Shown: piece by piece, positions 24,514 through 32,219 of the stretch | How the letters are laid out: every line of letters begins with the position of its first letter | Numbering within the stretch: the first letter of the stretch is position 1 | Origin: Saprospiraceae bacterium | Lineage (GTDB): Bacteria; Bacteroidota; Bacteroidia; Chitinophagales; Saprospiraceae | Length of the DNA stretch: 32,219 bases | Assembly (NCBI GenBank): GCA_020628725.1 | Contig: JAHDEO010000019.1 | Location: 1 to 32,219, forward strand | Direction of reading: 5' to 3' | Notes under the pieces: model-generated | What the model was told of the DNA's origin: nothing | The model's input: only the letters and a program-made list of their open reading frames with translations | The model's database searches: none | Position numbers and translations under genes: made by a program

Positions 24514-25770
24514 ATGCCATATTTATTTACTTCTGAATCAGTATCGGAAGGGCATCCTGATAAAGTTGCCGACCAAATTTCTGATGCCATTCTCGATGCG
24601 TTTTTGGCGCAAGACTCCGAATCAAAAGTTGCCTGCGAAACCCTTGTTACTACCGGACTCACTGTAATCAGCGGTGAAGTGCGTTCTAAAGCATATGTGG
24701 ATGTGCAGGAGGTAGCACGCGGTGTAATTCGCAAAATTGGTTACACCAAATCCGAGTATAAATTTGATGCGGATTCATGTGGTGTGATTTCTGCTTTGCA
24801 CGAGCAATCAGCGGATATTGCACAAGGTGTTGATGTAGGTAAAAAAGCCGAAGAGCAAGGCGCAGGTGACCAAGGAATGATGTTTGGTTATGCGACCAAC
24901 GAAACAGAAAATTACATGCCTTTGGCATTGCAATTGTCTCACATGCTTTTGGAAGAATTAGCCGCTTTGCGCCGTGAAGGCAAGAAAATGAAGTACTTAC
25001 GTCCTGATTCAAAATCTCAAGTGACGATTGAGTACAATGATGACAACACACCAAAGCGTGTCAATACTATCGTTGTTTCTACACAACACGACGATTTTGA
25101 TACGGAGAAAAAGATGCTAAAGAAAATCAAGGATGACGTAAAAGATATTCTTGTGCCGCGTGTGAAAAAGAAATTGGGCAAGCATATTCAAGCCTTATTT
25201 GATAAGAAAATTATCTACCACGTAAACCCGACAGGTAAGTTCGTTATCGGTGGTCCGCATGGTGATACGGGCTTGACGGGGCGTAAAATTATTGTGGATA
25301 CTTACGGTGGTAAAGGCGCACACGGTGGTGGTGCTTTTTCCGGTAAGGATTCATCAAAAGTAGACCGTTCGGCAGCGTATGCGACGCGTCATATTGCCAA
25401 AAACCTTGTTGCGGCAGGTGTCGCTGACCAATGTCTTGTGCAAGTAGCTTATGCGATTGGTGTAGCGCGTCCGGTTGGTTTGTACATTGATACTTACGGT
25501 ACAGCAAAAGTAGATATGAATGACGGCGAAATCGCTAAGAAAGTGGACGAGATTTTTGATATGCGTCCGGCAGCGATTGTGAAGCGTTTTGGTTTGAAAA
25601 AGCCGATTTTTCAAGAAACTGCAGCTTACGGTCACATGGGCAGACCTTCGGAAAAGAAAACCGTTGAGTTTGGTGTAAATGGAAAAACCAAGAAGCTTAA
25701 AGTAGAGACTTTCGGTTGGGAGAAGCTGGATTATGTGGCGAAAGTTAAACGAGCTTTTAAGATAAAATAA
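24514..25770 (+). CDS. metK: S-adenosylmethionine synthetase
   Basis: 418 residues from ATG 24514 ([17 protein letters not shown]); an upstream in-frame TTG at 24499 adds five residues and is less likely. It makes S-adenosylmethionine from methionine and ATP in the cytoplasm. Motifs in order: [17 protein letters not shown] (ATP/metal), [27 protein letters not shown] (methionine-binding loop), [21 protein letters not shown] and [19 protein letters not shown] (P-loop-like, catalytic Lys/Asp), and [12 protein letters not shown]. It has its own promoter and terminator, so it is monocistronic. Confidence 0.95.
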   Translation: MPYLFTSESVSEGHPDKVADQISDAILDAFLAQDSESKVACETLVTTGLTVISGEVRSKAYVDVQEVARGVIRKIGYTKSEYKFDADSCGVISALHEQSADIAQGVDVGKKAEEQGAGDQGMMFGYATNETENYMPLALQLSHMLLEELAALRREGKKMKYLRPDSKSQVTIEYNDDNTPKRVNTIVVSTQHDDFDTEKKMLKKIKDDVKDILVPRVKKKLGKHIQALFDKKIIYHVNPTGKFVIGGPHGDTGLTGRKIIVDTYGGKGAHGGGAFSGKDSSKVDRSAAYATRHIAKNLVAAGVADQCLVQVAYAIGVARPVGLYIDTYGTAKVDMNDGEIAKKVDEIFDMRPAAIVKRFGLKKPIFQETAAYGHMGRPSEKKTVEFGVNGKTKKLKVETFGWEKLDYVAKVKRAFKIK

Positions 25771-25794
25771 GTCGAAGCTAAAAACTATGCATGT

Positions 25795-25827
25795 AAGCCC
25801 GCAAATCTATGATTTGTGGGCTTTTTT
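25795..25827 (+). terminator. Intrinsic terminator of metK
   Basis: AAGCCCGCAAATC (25795-25807, offset by at most one base) pairs with GATTTGTGGGCTT (25811-25823) with one G-T wobble and a 3-nt loop, followed by a run of T to 25827. The T run overlaps the stop codon of the convergent gene at 25826-25828. Confidence 0.85.
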
Positions 25828-26440
25828 AATGCACCAAATTCTGCATTTTGGTTTCTTTAATAATCACATCAAATACTCCTAATAATTGAGGAAGTCGAGT
25901 AATCAGATAGCGTTTTTCGTCAATTGTAATGGTATTGTTTTCATATTTTAAAAAACGCCATTCTATGCCTGTCGTGGATGCACCATACAACACATTGACC
26001 TCTTTATTTTCTAGATCATTGAATCGTCTTGCCCCTATTAATTGAGCGGCGGCTTGTATCGTACCGCGCTCCAAGTCCTGTTTTTTGGCTTCGGTGATAC
26101 AGAAGACAGGCGCAGTCACAAAGTCTTGTATTCGGCTGAATGAAAAGATAAAATCGCATTCGCCACGTAAGCCCAAAGACTCATCCACATCCAAATTAAC
26201 TCCTGAATATATCGAAAATTCATGATTGTGATTCGTGCTGACTTCCAGTAGAATAGGGCTAACCAGTCGTTCAGAGCGCGATTTTTCACTTCCAAAACCC
26301 GAGTTTTCACCACGCTTCAAACTTTCATTTAACCAATCGGAAGGCTCTATTGGACTGACATTTGGAAACAGATGTTTTGCGTCAAATTGTATCCCGAATT
26401 TTCGAGTCAAATCTATTGAAGTAAAATCGCTGTATGCCAT
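25826..26440 (-). CDS. Hypothetical protein with PD-(D/E)XK nuclease-like motif
   Basis: 204 residues; I do not recognise a named family. Around the middle there is an arrangement typical of the PD-(D/E)XK nuclease fold: Glu66 in PILLEV, Asp96 in GECDFIFSFS, and Glu117-x-Lys119 in FCITEAKKQ, followed by a helix with a Gln (ERGTIQAAAQLIGA). The spacing Asp96 to Glu117 is about 20 residues, which is normal for the fold. Proteins of this sort are often lone restriction-like or effector domains. No methyltransferase or toxin partner lies beside it. It stands alone, converging on metK, with a 209-bp gap upstream in which I see nothing. Nuclease activity is inference. Confidence 0.6.
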   Translation of the reverse strand: MAYSDFTSIDLTRKFGIQFDAKHLFPNVSPIEPSDWLNESLKRGENSGFGSEKSRSERLVSPILLEVSTNHNHEFSIYSGVNLDVDESLGLRGECDFIFSFSRIQDFVTAPVFCITEAKKQDLERGTIQAAAQLIGARRFNDLENKEVNVLYGASTTGIEWRFLKYENNTITIDEKRYLITRLPQLLGVFDVIIKETKMQNLVH

Positions 26441-26649
26441 GATATTTTATTTTTTACAAAATACTAAAAAAATAGGAATGTTGCCGGATTTAGGATCGTT
26501 TAAAAAATAATATCAACATTTGGACGGCTTCTTTTGTCCTTATTTTCCCTTTGAAATCAGTCATAGTATCAACAATACTCCTTTTTTCAAAGAAAAACTA
26601 AGAACAAAATAACCTCGTCGAAATGTCGATTTTATTCTTTAAACGACCC

Positions 26650-27828
26650 TTACTTCTTTTTCTTTCTATAAAACAAACGTTGCCCCAATTGCTTTACTCG
26701 CTCATTTCCGCCAATTCTCGCCAATAATTTTACCATACGCGGATAACCTGATACCCACTGCATCAAGCGGAAATTGCGTCCGAGTTCCTTGCCGATTTGT
26801 GTGTATACTTTTTCATCGTAATCTCGCATGAATGTGGCGGAAAAGTTGCCTTTCTCAAAACACGAAATCGCTTGCTCGGCAGCTAAAACACCGCTTTGCA
26901 TGGCTTTGTCGATACCATGCCCTTGAAGTGGGTCAACAAGATACGCGGCGTCTCCTGCCAACATCATTTGCGCTCCCGAAATGGGTTGGCGACGACTCCA
27001 CAGCGGCAAGCGAAAGCCTTTTACTTTATCCAATAATTCTGCGCCTTGTAAGACCGCACGGATGTCGGGATTCTGTTTTACAATATCGTGGAAAGCATCT
27101 TTTACGTCTATCTTTTTGCCTTTAATTTGATTGGTCAAAACACCTAAGCCGACATTATACACGTTTTTGCCGACAGGGAAAATCCAAAAATATCCTTTTG
27201 GCAATTCATCCAATAAATAAAAACGATTGTCATTCGCGGCACAATTCACGCCCGCATAATACGCGCGTACTGCGAATGAGTTTTTTATGTTTTCTTGAAA
27301 ATCAACGCTAAATGAACGTGAAACTATCGAATTAGCTCCATCGCATCCAATAATTAAATCACAAGTCAGGTGGATATTTTTACCCTCAATCACAAAAGTG
27401 GAGGGTTTAAACCCTCCGCTTTTGTGATGTGATGATTGCTCAACTTTATAAATTTTTTCGCCCTCATAAATATTGGTTTCAGTATATTTTTTGACCAAAT
27501 CCAATAAAAAATTATCGAAATCAAGGCGTGGGCTATTATAGGCTTTGGTGACCCAATTGACGTAAATAGGTTTGATATTTCGTAGGTGAACGGAGGAAGA
27601 TTGGACGCGTTGTTTTTCTGTGAATTGGTCGAAAATTTCATCCGTATCAGGCAGTAATTTTCGCAACACTTTTAATGCCGGACCGGGAATGGCATCACCA
27701 CAAGTTTTGTCGCGCGGGAAGGTGCTTTTATCCACTAAGGCTACACGCAAACCCGACTCGCGTAGCGCAAGCGCACAGGCTGTCCCCGCAGGTCCCGCAC
27801 CGATAATGGCTATGTCGTAATGACTCAT
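26650..27828 (-). CDS. Geranylgeranyl reductase-family FAD-dependent oxidoreductase
   Basis: 392 residues. The N-terminal FAD-binding motif is YDIAIIGAGPAGTACALAL, followed by VDKSTFPRDKTCGDAIPGPAL; the second FAD motif is LAGDAAYLVDPLQGHGIDKAM, and IIGCDGANSIVSR is the middle motif. This is the group that includes geranylgeranyl reductases and related flavoproteins acting on isoprenoid lipids or quinones; the exact substrate cannot be read from sequence. Its ATG overlaps the stop codon of the upstream lipoprotein gene (TAATG), so the two are translationally coupled. The variable loop around residues 135-146 (SSHHKSGGFKPSTF) is encoded by a 36-bp near-perfect palindrome. Confidence 0.85.
   Translation of the reverse strand: MSHYDIAIIGAGPAGTACALALRESGLRVALVDKSTFPRDKTCGDAIPGPALKVLRKLLPDTDEIFDQFTEKQRVQSSSVHLRNIKPIYVNWVTKAYNSPRLDFDNFLLDLVKKYTETNIYEGEKIYKVEQSSHHKSGGFKPSTFVIEGKNIHLTCDLIIGCDGANSIVSRSFSVDFQENIKNSFAVRAYYAGVNCAANDNRFYLLDELPKGYFWIFPVGKNVYNVGLGVLTNQIKGKKIDVKDAFHDIVKQNPDIRAVLQGAELLDKVKGFRLPLWSRRQPISGAQMMLAGDAAYLVDPLQGHGIDKAMQSGVLAAEQAISCFEKGNFSATFMRDYDEKVYTQIGKELGRNFRLMQWVSGYPRMVKLLARIGGNERVKQLGQRLFYRKKKK
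27391..27426. repeat. 36-bp near-perfect palindrome inside the flavoprotein coding region
   Basis: CACAAAAGTGGAGGGTTT (27391-27408) faces AAACCCTCCGCTTTTGTG (27409-27426): 17 of 18 positions pair, with no loop. It is in frame and encodes part of SHHKSGGFKPSTFV in a loop between two core motifs. The core GGAGGGTTTAAACCCTCC looks like a dispersed palindromic repeat rather than ordinary coding DNA. Confidence 0.85.
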
Positions 27829-28757
27829 TACTTGTGTACGATGACAACGTGTTTAGTTTGCCAAAACTCTTCTATATCTTTGACAAACAATATATTACCA
27901 CGAACATTGTAAGTGTCGTCAGGACGGTCGGGCAAGATTTTTATGATGTCGCGTTTGACTTCTATTTCTGTTTTTTTGTAAAAGTTGAATGGCTTTTCGC
28001 GGTCGAGTTTGGTTTGAAAATTGTCGGTCAATTGTGGTGCGGGTTTCTTTTTCAATACACCGTAACTTTTCAATGATTTTTTCGATCCTGCAATGTAATA
28101 GCCCTTCACACAATCAGCAATAAACTCATCTTTTTGCTCCAATTCCTTGTATTTTTTTTCGAGTTCTTCGTTGGTTGCTTCCAATTTTTCATTCTTGACT
28201 TCAAGAGCTTCTTTTTGCTCCGCTACGACGGCGTATTGCTTATTAAGTTCGCTTTCAGTGTATTGCAGTTGAGATTCTATTTCCTTGATTTTGACGGTAT
28301 AATTGGCAATTTCGGCATCTTTTGCTTGGATGCGTTGCTCGTATTGACCTATGATTTTTTTCAATGAATTATTGTCCGTTTCAAAAGCATTGAGGGAGGC
28401 TTGGAGTTCTTTGGCTTTGTCTTGGTCACCTACGTTGGCATTTTTTAGCGTTTCGATTTTCGCTAAAATGACCTCTTTCTGCAAATCACCGCCGCGTAAG
28501 TCGCCGATGAGGTTTTCCATTTGATTTTCGCGTGTGGTGATGTCGGCGAGGGTTTTGTCTATCTCGTTGAGGGTTTCGATGACATCGTTATACTCATCTT
28601 TGAGTAGTTCGCGGTCTTCCTCCAATTCGATTTTTTCATCTTCGAGTTGGGCGATTTTTGCCATTGCATTTTGGTAGGCTTCGTCATTGCCGCCCGTATT
28701 ACATGCTGTAACTGCCAAAATGAGGGGTATCAGTCCGTATAAAAATATTTGTTTCAT
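27828..28757 (-). CDS. Coiled-coil lipoprotein
   Basis: 309 residues. A lipoprotein signal peptide ends at Cys19 (LILAVTAC). Residues ~27-215 are a long coiled coil rich in Glu, Lys, Leu and Asn (AQLEDEKIELEEDRELLKD, EALEVKNEKLEATNEELEKK). The C-terminal ~95 residues form a small domain (DCVKGYYIAGSKKSLKSYGV ... VRGNILFVKDIEEFWQTKHV). It probably sits on the periplasmic side of a membrane as a spacer or scaffold. I do not recognise a characterised homologue. It precedes the flavoprotein gene with overlapping stop and start codons. Confidence 0.75.
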   Translation of the reverse strand: MKQIFLYGLIPLILAVTACNTGGNDEAYQNAMAKIAQLEDEKIELEEDRELLKDEYNDVIETLNEIDKTLADITTRENQMENLIGDLRGGDLQKEVILAKIETLKNANVGDQDKAKELQASLNAFETDNNSLKKIIGQYEQRIQAKDAEIANYTVKIKEIESQLQYTESELNKQYAVVAEQKEALEVKNEKLEATNEELEKKYKELEQKDEFIADCVKGYYIAGSKKSLKSYGVLKKKPAPQLTDNFQTKLDREKPFNFYKKTEIEVKRDIIKILPDRPDDTYNVRGNILFVKDIEEFWQTKHVVIVHK

Positions 28758-28848
28758 GTTCTTGATGGTTTTCTAAGTGCTGATTCAATTTTCTGTGCAA
28801 ATATAATCTTTTTGGAGCATGTGCGAAATTACGTGTGTATTACAATTC

Positions 28849-31179
28849 TTATGAAACAGCTAAAGGCATTACTTCATTGGTCGTTATTTGATTACAAATC
28901 ATGCTATTGGGGAATTCAATTTTAAAGGTAGTCCCCTTGCCAACTTCACTGTTTATGCTGATTTTTCCTCCAAATTCATCCACAATTTTCTTACAAGTAG
29001 CAAGCCCCAATCCTGTACCGTCATATTCTTTGTCATTGTGCAATCGCTGGAACATAACGAATATTTTATCGAAATATTCTTTTTTGATACCAATTCCATT
29101 GTCCTCAATATGCACAACATGCGTGTCTGAGACAATTGTGCTGTATACCTTGATTGTGGGGTTTTCTGACTGATTATATTTGAGACCGTTTTCGATGAGG
29201 TTTTTGAATAAGAGAAAGATTTTCGAGCTATTCCATTTTATACTAGGGAGTTCAGAAATTTGGATGTCTGCTATTTTATCATCAAGGTTGTTGAGTGTCA
29301 TGCCGGAGATTTCGTTCACCAATTCATTGAGACTAATGACCTCGTATTTGCTTTCATCTGTTATTTGATTCGAAAGCTTGGAGTATTCAAGCACATCCTC
29401 TATCAATTGAACCATCCTTTTACTGCTTTTTTCAATAAAATTGAGCGATTTTTTAGCTAATGGATTTTCCTCTGTGCGAAGTGATTTTTGGAGTACTCCT
29501 GTGAATCCAATAATGTTTTTTATCGGTGTTTTGAGGTCATGAGAGGCAATGTATGCAAAACGTTCCAATTCCTCATTGGAGCGTTCGAGGCTTAGGTTAG
29601 TACTTTCGAGTTGTTGTGTTTTTTCAGTAATTTCTTTGTGCTGTTTACTGATTCTTCGAATGCTTAATATCAAAAATCCTATAAACAACAAGCCGAAAAA
29701 TCCGGCTATAGCAAGTATCGTATTGACTATGTATTGATTTTTAAGTTGTTCGTCTTTAATTTCTTTTTGGTAGGCTTGTTCGGAGAGTTGTTTGTTTTTT
29801 TCAGCTATTTTGCTGTTGATGTCAAGTGCATGTTCAACTTTTAACGTACTTAATGAATCACTGAGGATTGTTTTTTGCTCGTAATATTTAAGAGCGTATG
29901 CGTATGCTTCTTCCTCTTTATAAATGTTGTAAAGACAATCACAAGCATCTATCTCAAGGTTGACAAAATTAGCCCTACGGGCATCTTTTAGAGATCTCTT
30001 GCAAAATTTTTTGCCTTTTTGTAGGTCTATGGATGCATAAAACCTTCCGAGTATCATATAAGACTTTATCCGTTCGAAGCGAATTTTAATCCTATTTGCT
30101 TCTTCAAGACTTTTCGTATAATATTCCAGAGCAGCTTCGTCATTTTCCTTACGTTCCATTATAAGCCCTTTGGTTCTATAAATGGATGGTAATGCTCTCT
30201 GACTAGTTCTACTTAATGGAGTTAGGAGGGCTATACTTTCATCGCAGACTTTATCGGCTGCTTTATAATCGCCAAGTTCGACATACACTTCGGCGAGTAG
30301 AGCTGATGCAATGCCCACCATTCTGGGATTTGGTTCTTTACGTAAGTCCGGAATGGCAGCCTCTAGGTACTTGCGGGCTACTTCGGGTTCTCCTATCGTG
30401 ATATGCGCTTTTCCCAAGCTCACCTTTATATTTGGATAGGTATTAGAATATTCCATTCCTTTCAAGAAAAAATCCATTGATTTTTTGGGGTTATAATCCC
30501 ATACCTTATTACCAATTTCATTATAATAATGTGCGACTTCTATTCCTCCGTTTTCGAGTCGCATGTAATATTCGGCAGAGAGCTTGAGGTAATCTTCACA
30601 CAAATCAACCTCTTTGTATTTCGTGTAGAAAGAGGCTAATTTTGCATAAGAACGCCCTGTTCCGTAATTATAACTTGCTGCCTTGCTGACTTCTGCACTT
30701 TTCAACAAATAGCTTACTGTTTTTACCGAATCAACATGATGGTATCGATACCATGTTGCCAATTCTATGAGGTGGTTTACGTGCAATTCACTGAATCCTA
30801 ATTCCTCTGCAAGACGTTCACCGTCTTCAAAATAAGTTAATGCGGAATCTCGCTTTGGGCTGTCGTAAAGTAATGTTCCGGTATGGTATAAAGCTTTTAC
30901 CTCCTGCTTTTTATCATTAGTTTGACGAGATAGTTTCAATGCTTTTTGAGCATAAGTAAGTGCCTGTTTAGGGGCAACCTTTTTCAACTTACTGCTCAAT
31001 TCATTCATCAATACAATACGCTCTGAATCGCTTGTTGCGGTTGAGAGTATAGTACGCAGACTATCTGCTTCAACTGTCTGAGCGTGTGTAGAATGACATC
31101 CTACAGCCAACAACAGAATCAGTGAATACAAATAGTGTAGCCTAACTACCCAATTCGATATTGCAACTTGAAATGACAT
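28849..31179 (-). CDS. TPR-containing sensor histidine kinase
   Basis: 776 residues from ATG 31179, which starts a signal sequence (LHYLYSLILLLAVGCHSTHAQ); an in-frame ATG at 31239 adds 20 residues. An extracytoplasmic region of about ten tetratricopeptide repeats (e.g. AKLASFYTKYKEVDLCEDYL, YVELGDYKAADKVCDESIAL) is followed by one membrane helix (TILAIAGFFGLLFIGFLIL), a coiled coil (EITEKTQQLESTNLSLERSN), HisKA with phosphoacceptor His547 (YIASHDLKTPIKNI), and an HATPase domain (NLIENGLKYN, DNGIGIKKEYFDKIF, GTGLGLATCKKIV). The kinase half resembles phytochrome-like kinases. There is no fused or adjacent receiver domain, so its response regulator is elsewhere. The signal sensed by the TPR region is unknown. 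Confidence 0.85.
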   Translation of the reverse strand: MSFQVAISNWVVRLHYLYSLILLLAVGCHSTHAQTVEADSLRTILSTATSDSERIVLMNELSSKLKKVAPKQALTYAQKALKLSRQTNDKKQEVKALYHTGTLLYDSPKRDSALTYFEDGERLAEELGFSELHVNHLIELATWYRYHHVDSVKTVSYLLKSAEVSKAASYNYGTGRSYAKLASFYTKYKEVDLCEDYLKLSAEYYMRLENGGIEVAHYYNEIGNKVWDYNPKKSMDFFLKGMEYSNTYPNIKVSLGKAHITIGEPEVARKYLEAAIPDLRKEPNPRMVGIASALLAEVYVELGDYKAADKVCDESIALLTPLSRTSQRALPSIYRTKGLIMERKENDEAALEYYTKSLEEANRIKIRFERIKSYMILGRFYASIDLQKGKKFCKRSLKDARRANFVNLEIDACDCLYNIYKEEEAYAYALKYYEQKTILSDSLSTLKVEHALDINSKIAEKNKQLSEQAYQKEIKDEQLKNQYIVNTILAIAGFFGLLFIGFLILSIRRISKQHKEITEKTQQLESTNLSLERSNEELERFAYIASHDLKTPIKNIIGFTGVLQKSLRTEENPLAKKSLNFIEKSSKRMVQLIEDVLEYSKLSNQITDESKYEVISLNELVNEISGMTLNNLDDKIADIQISELPSIKWNSSKIFLLFKNLIENGLKYNQSENPTIKVYSTIVSDTHVVHIEDNGIGIKKEYFDKIFVMFQRLHNDKEYDGTGLGLATCKKIVDEFGGKISINSEVGKGTTFKIEFPNSMICNQITTNEVMPLAVS

Positions 31180-31234
31180 ACTACTTAGATACGGAATATT
31201 ATTAGGAAAGTTTTGAAGGAGAGAAAAAGCACTA

Positions 31235-31286
31235 CTCAAAAAAATAGTCTATCTGAAATAGCTGCGCCATTCCGGATAGACTATTT
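31235..31286 (-). terminator. Intrinsic terminator of the PL7 lyase gene
   Basis: On the minus strand AAATAGTCTATC (31286-31275) pairs with GATAGACTATTT (31253-31242) over 12 bp and is followed by a seven-T run (complement of 31244-31238). It separates the lyase from the kinase gene, so they are probably not one operon. A smaller perfect hairpin, CTGTCA-AA-TGACAG, lies at 31310-31323. Confidence 0.75.
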
Positions 31287-31343
31287 GCTTATTAACCAGT
31301 TTTTATTTGCTGTCAAATGACAGTTTTTAGGCAAAAAAACTGC

Positions 31344-32153
31344 TTACTCCAAATGATAGGTGAAACGAGAGAAACTAACTCTGGGGCGAGCACCGCTACT
31401 ACTTGTTTGTTGGTAAGCACCGGATTTGAAATAATACATTGACCTTGCGTTGTTATCTTTCCACGGACTATGTACAGAAATGGATCTGGACTTTGAAACG
31501 CCTGTAGATTTATTTTTGACGTAGTAATTTATTTTTCTTCCGTCGCCATTAATTTCAAGCTTGACATAGATTCTATCTCCGTCATTGAACCCCATTAAAT
31601 CATAAGTTGATGTGCCTGTATTCGGTATGTAAGAATGTGCATATATGGCGCGTATTCTGCCATTTACGATGTCTATCCTCAAAGGCGGACGACCTGACAG
31701 CCCAATGCTTGAACAATACCGATTATGGATTTGAGCAATCGTAAGTCCTCTATCTCCCGAAGATGGGACATTCTCTACGACCATTTCTACTCTCATAATA
31801 TTTTCTCTATCAAAACTCACACTCTGGTCAAGTTTGAGCTCTGACCTGTTGCCTGTCGAACCTCCTGACTGTAGCACCATCCAACTACTACAAGTATTGA
31901 ATCTTCCTACACTACAATAATCATCAGCATATCGACTACTGCTTCCGGTGTATTCGTATTTTGAAAGTTCTAACGCACTTCTGAATTTAGATATGTTTCC
32001 CGGGGTTGGTGAACAATCATCACAAGATGCTCTATCCTCAATTTCAAAAGTTGGCTCTTGTTCTAATGATAATCCATCTAAACTATCTTGGCTACAACCA
32101 AAAATAAATAAAAGAACATATAGGGCTGCGAAGGGAAATCTTAATTTTTTCAT
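31344..32153 (-). CDS. PL7-family alginate lyase-like lipoprotein
   Basis: 269 residues. The signal peptide ends at Cys20 (LYVLLFIFGC), so the protein should be membrane-attached. After a short polar linker rich in Asp/Glu/Cys, the domain shows the three signatures of polysaccharide lyase family 7: NRSELK with Arg103, IAQIH with Gln141 and His143, and YYFKSGAYQQ with Tyr247 (family: R(S/T)EL(K/R), Q(I/V)H, YFKxGxYxQ). All catalytic residues are present, so beta-elimination of alginate or a related uronate polymer is likely; exact substrate unknown. The lipid anchor suggests action at the cell surface or periplasm, not release. No SusC/SusD pair or other carbohydrate genes are in the window. 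Confidence 0.88.
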   Translation of the reverse strand: MKKLRFPFAALYVLLFIFGCSQDSLDGLSLEQEPTFEIEDRASCDDCSPTPGNISKFRSALELSKYEYTGSSSRYADDYCSVGRFNTCSSWMVLQSGGSTGNRSELKLDQSVSFDRENIMRVEMVVENVPSSGDRGLTIAQIHNRYCSSIGLSGRPPLRIDIVNGRIRAIYAHSYIPNTGTSTYDLMGFNDGDRIYVKLEINGDGRKINYYVKNKSTGVSKSRSISVHSPWKDNNARSMYYFKSGAYQQTSSSGARPRVSFSRFTYHLE

Positions 32154-32219
32154 TAATGCTTTGCTTAGCTTGACAATGTTATGTTTTAAAAATTTAAATG
32201 TAATAGGACACGGATTGAA

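Overview
The window looks like a chromosomal piece of a Bacteroidota genome, most likely a Saprospiria/Lewinella-type marine or sludge bacterium. This is an inference. It rests on type IX secretion (T9SS) C-terminal sorting domains, lipoproteins starting with LTSC, starts without strong Shine-Dalgarno sites, a TTTG/TANNTTTG promoter before metK, a Bacteroidota-type YbeY metal motif (HGxLHLxGYxDKT), and a DUF4175 - ATPase - ybeY gene order. No rRNA, tRNA, CRISPR array or transposase gene was found.

Layout. Positions 1-1633 hold the tail of one T9SS cargo protein and a complete tryptophan-repeat T9SS cargo protein. Positions 1646-3056 (minus) hold a sigma-70-like factor overlapping a membrane TPR protein that is probably its anti-sigma factor. 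Positions 3396-6566 hold five tandem small genes with nearly the same lipoprotein signal peptide but unrelated, cysteine-rich C-termini. Next come a duplicated-LRR / Ig-like / subtilisin protease (6766-10686) and an exported TPR-CHAT caspase-like protein (10839-13505). From 13660 the content is housekeeping: DUF4175 membrane coiled-coil protein, RsbW-like ATPase, ybeY, an NtrY-like histidine kinase, purine nucleoside phosphorylase, mannose-1-phosphate guanylyltransferase and metK. The right end has a possible PD-(D/E)XK protein, a coiled-coil lipoprotein coupled to a geranylgeranyl-reductase-like flavoprotein, a TPR histidine kinase and a PL7 alginate-lyase-like lipoprotein.

The strongest candidate for an undescribed system is the five-gene cluster at 3396-6566. 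Each protein has a shared lipoprotein leader, an acidic middle (net about -20 in the first gene, with no Lys or Arg) and a C-terminal module with an even number of cysteines (4, 6, 6, 10, 6). In the first three genes the module is cationic and aromatic. This is the layout of a defensin-like or halocin C8-like prepropeptide. The LRR-subtilase next door could process or partner them, and the sigma/anti-sigma pair could regulate them; both links are hypotheses.

A second theme is repeats. Five intergenic regions hold long imperfect palindromes, each built from its own 7-15 bp words. There is also a 158-bp element with 23-bp perfect terminal inverted repeats flanked by TTA, and a 36-bp near-perfect palindrome inside the flavoprotein coding sequence.
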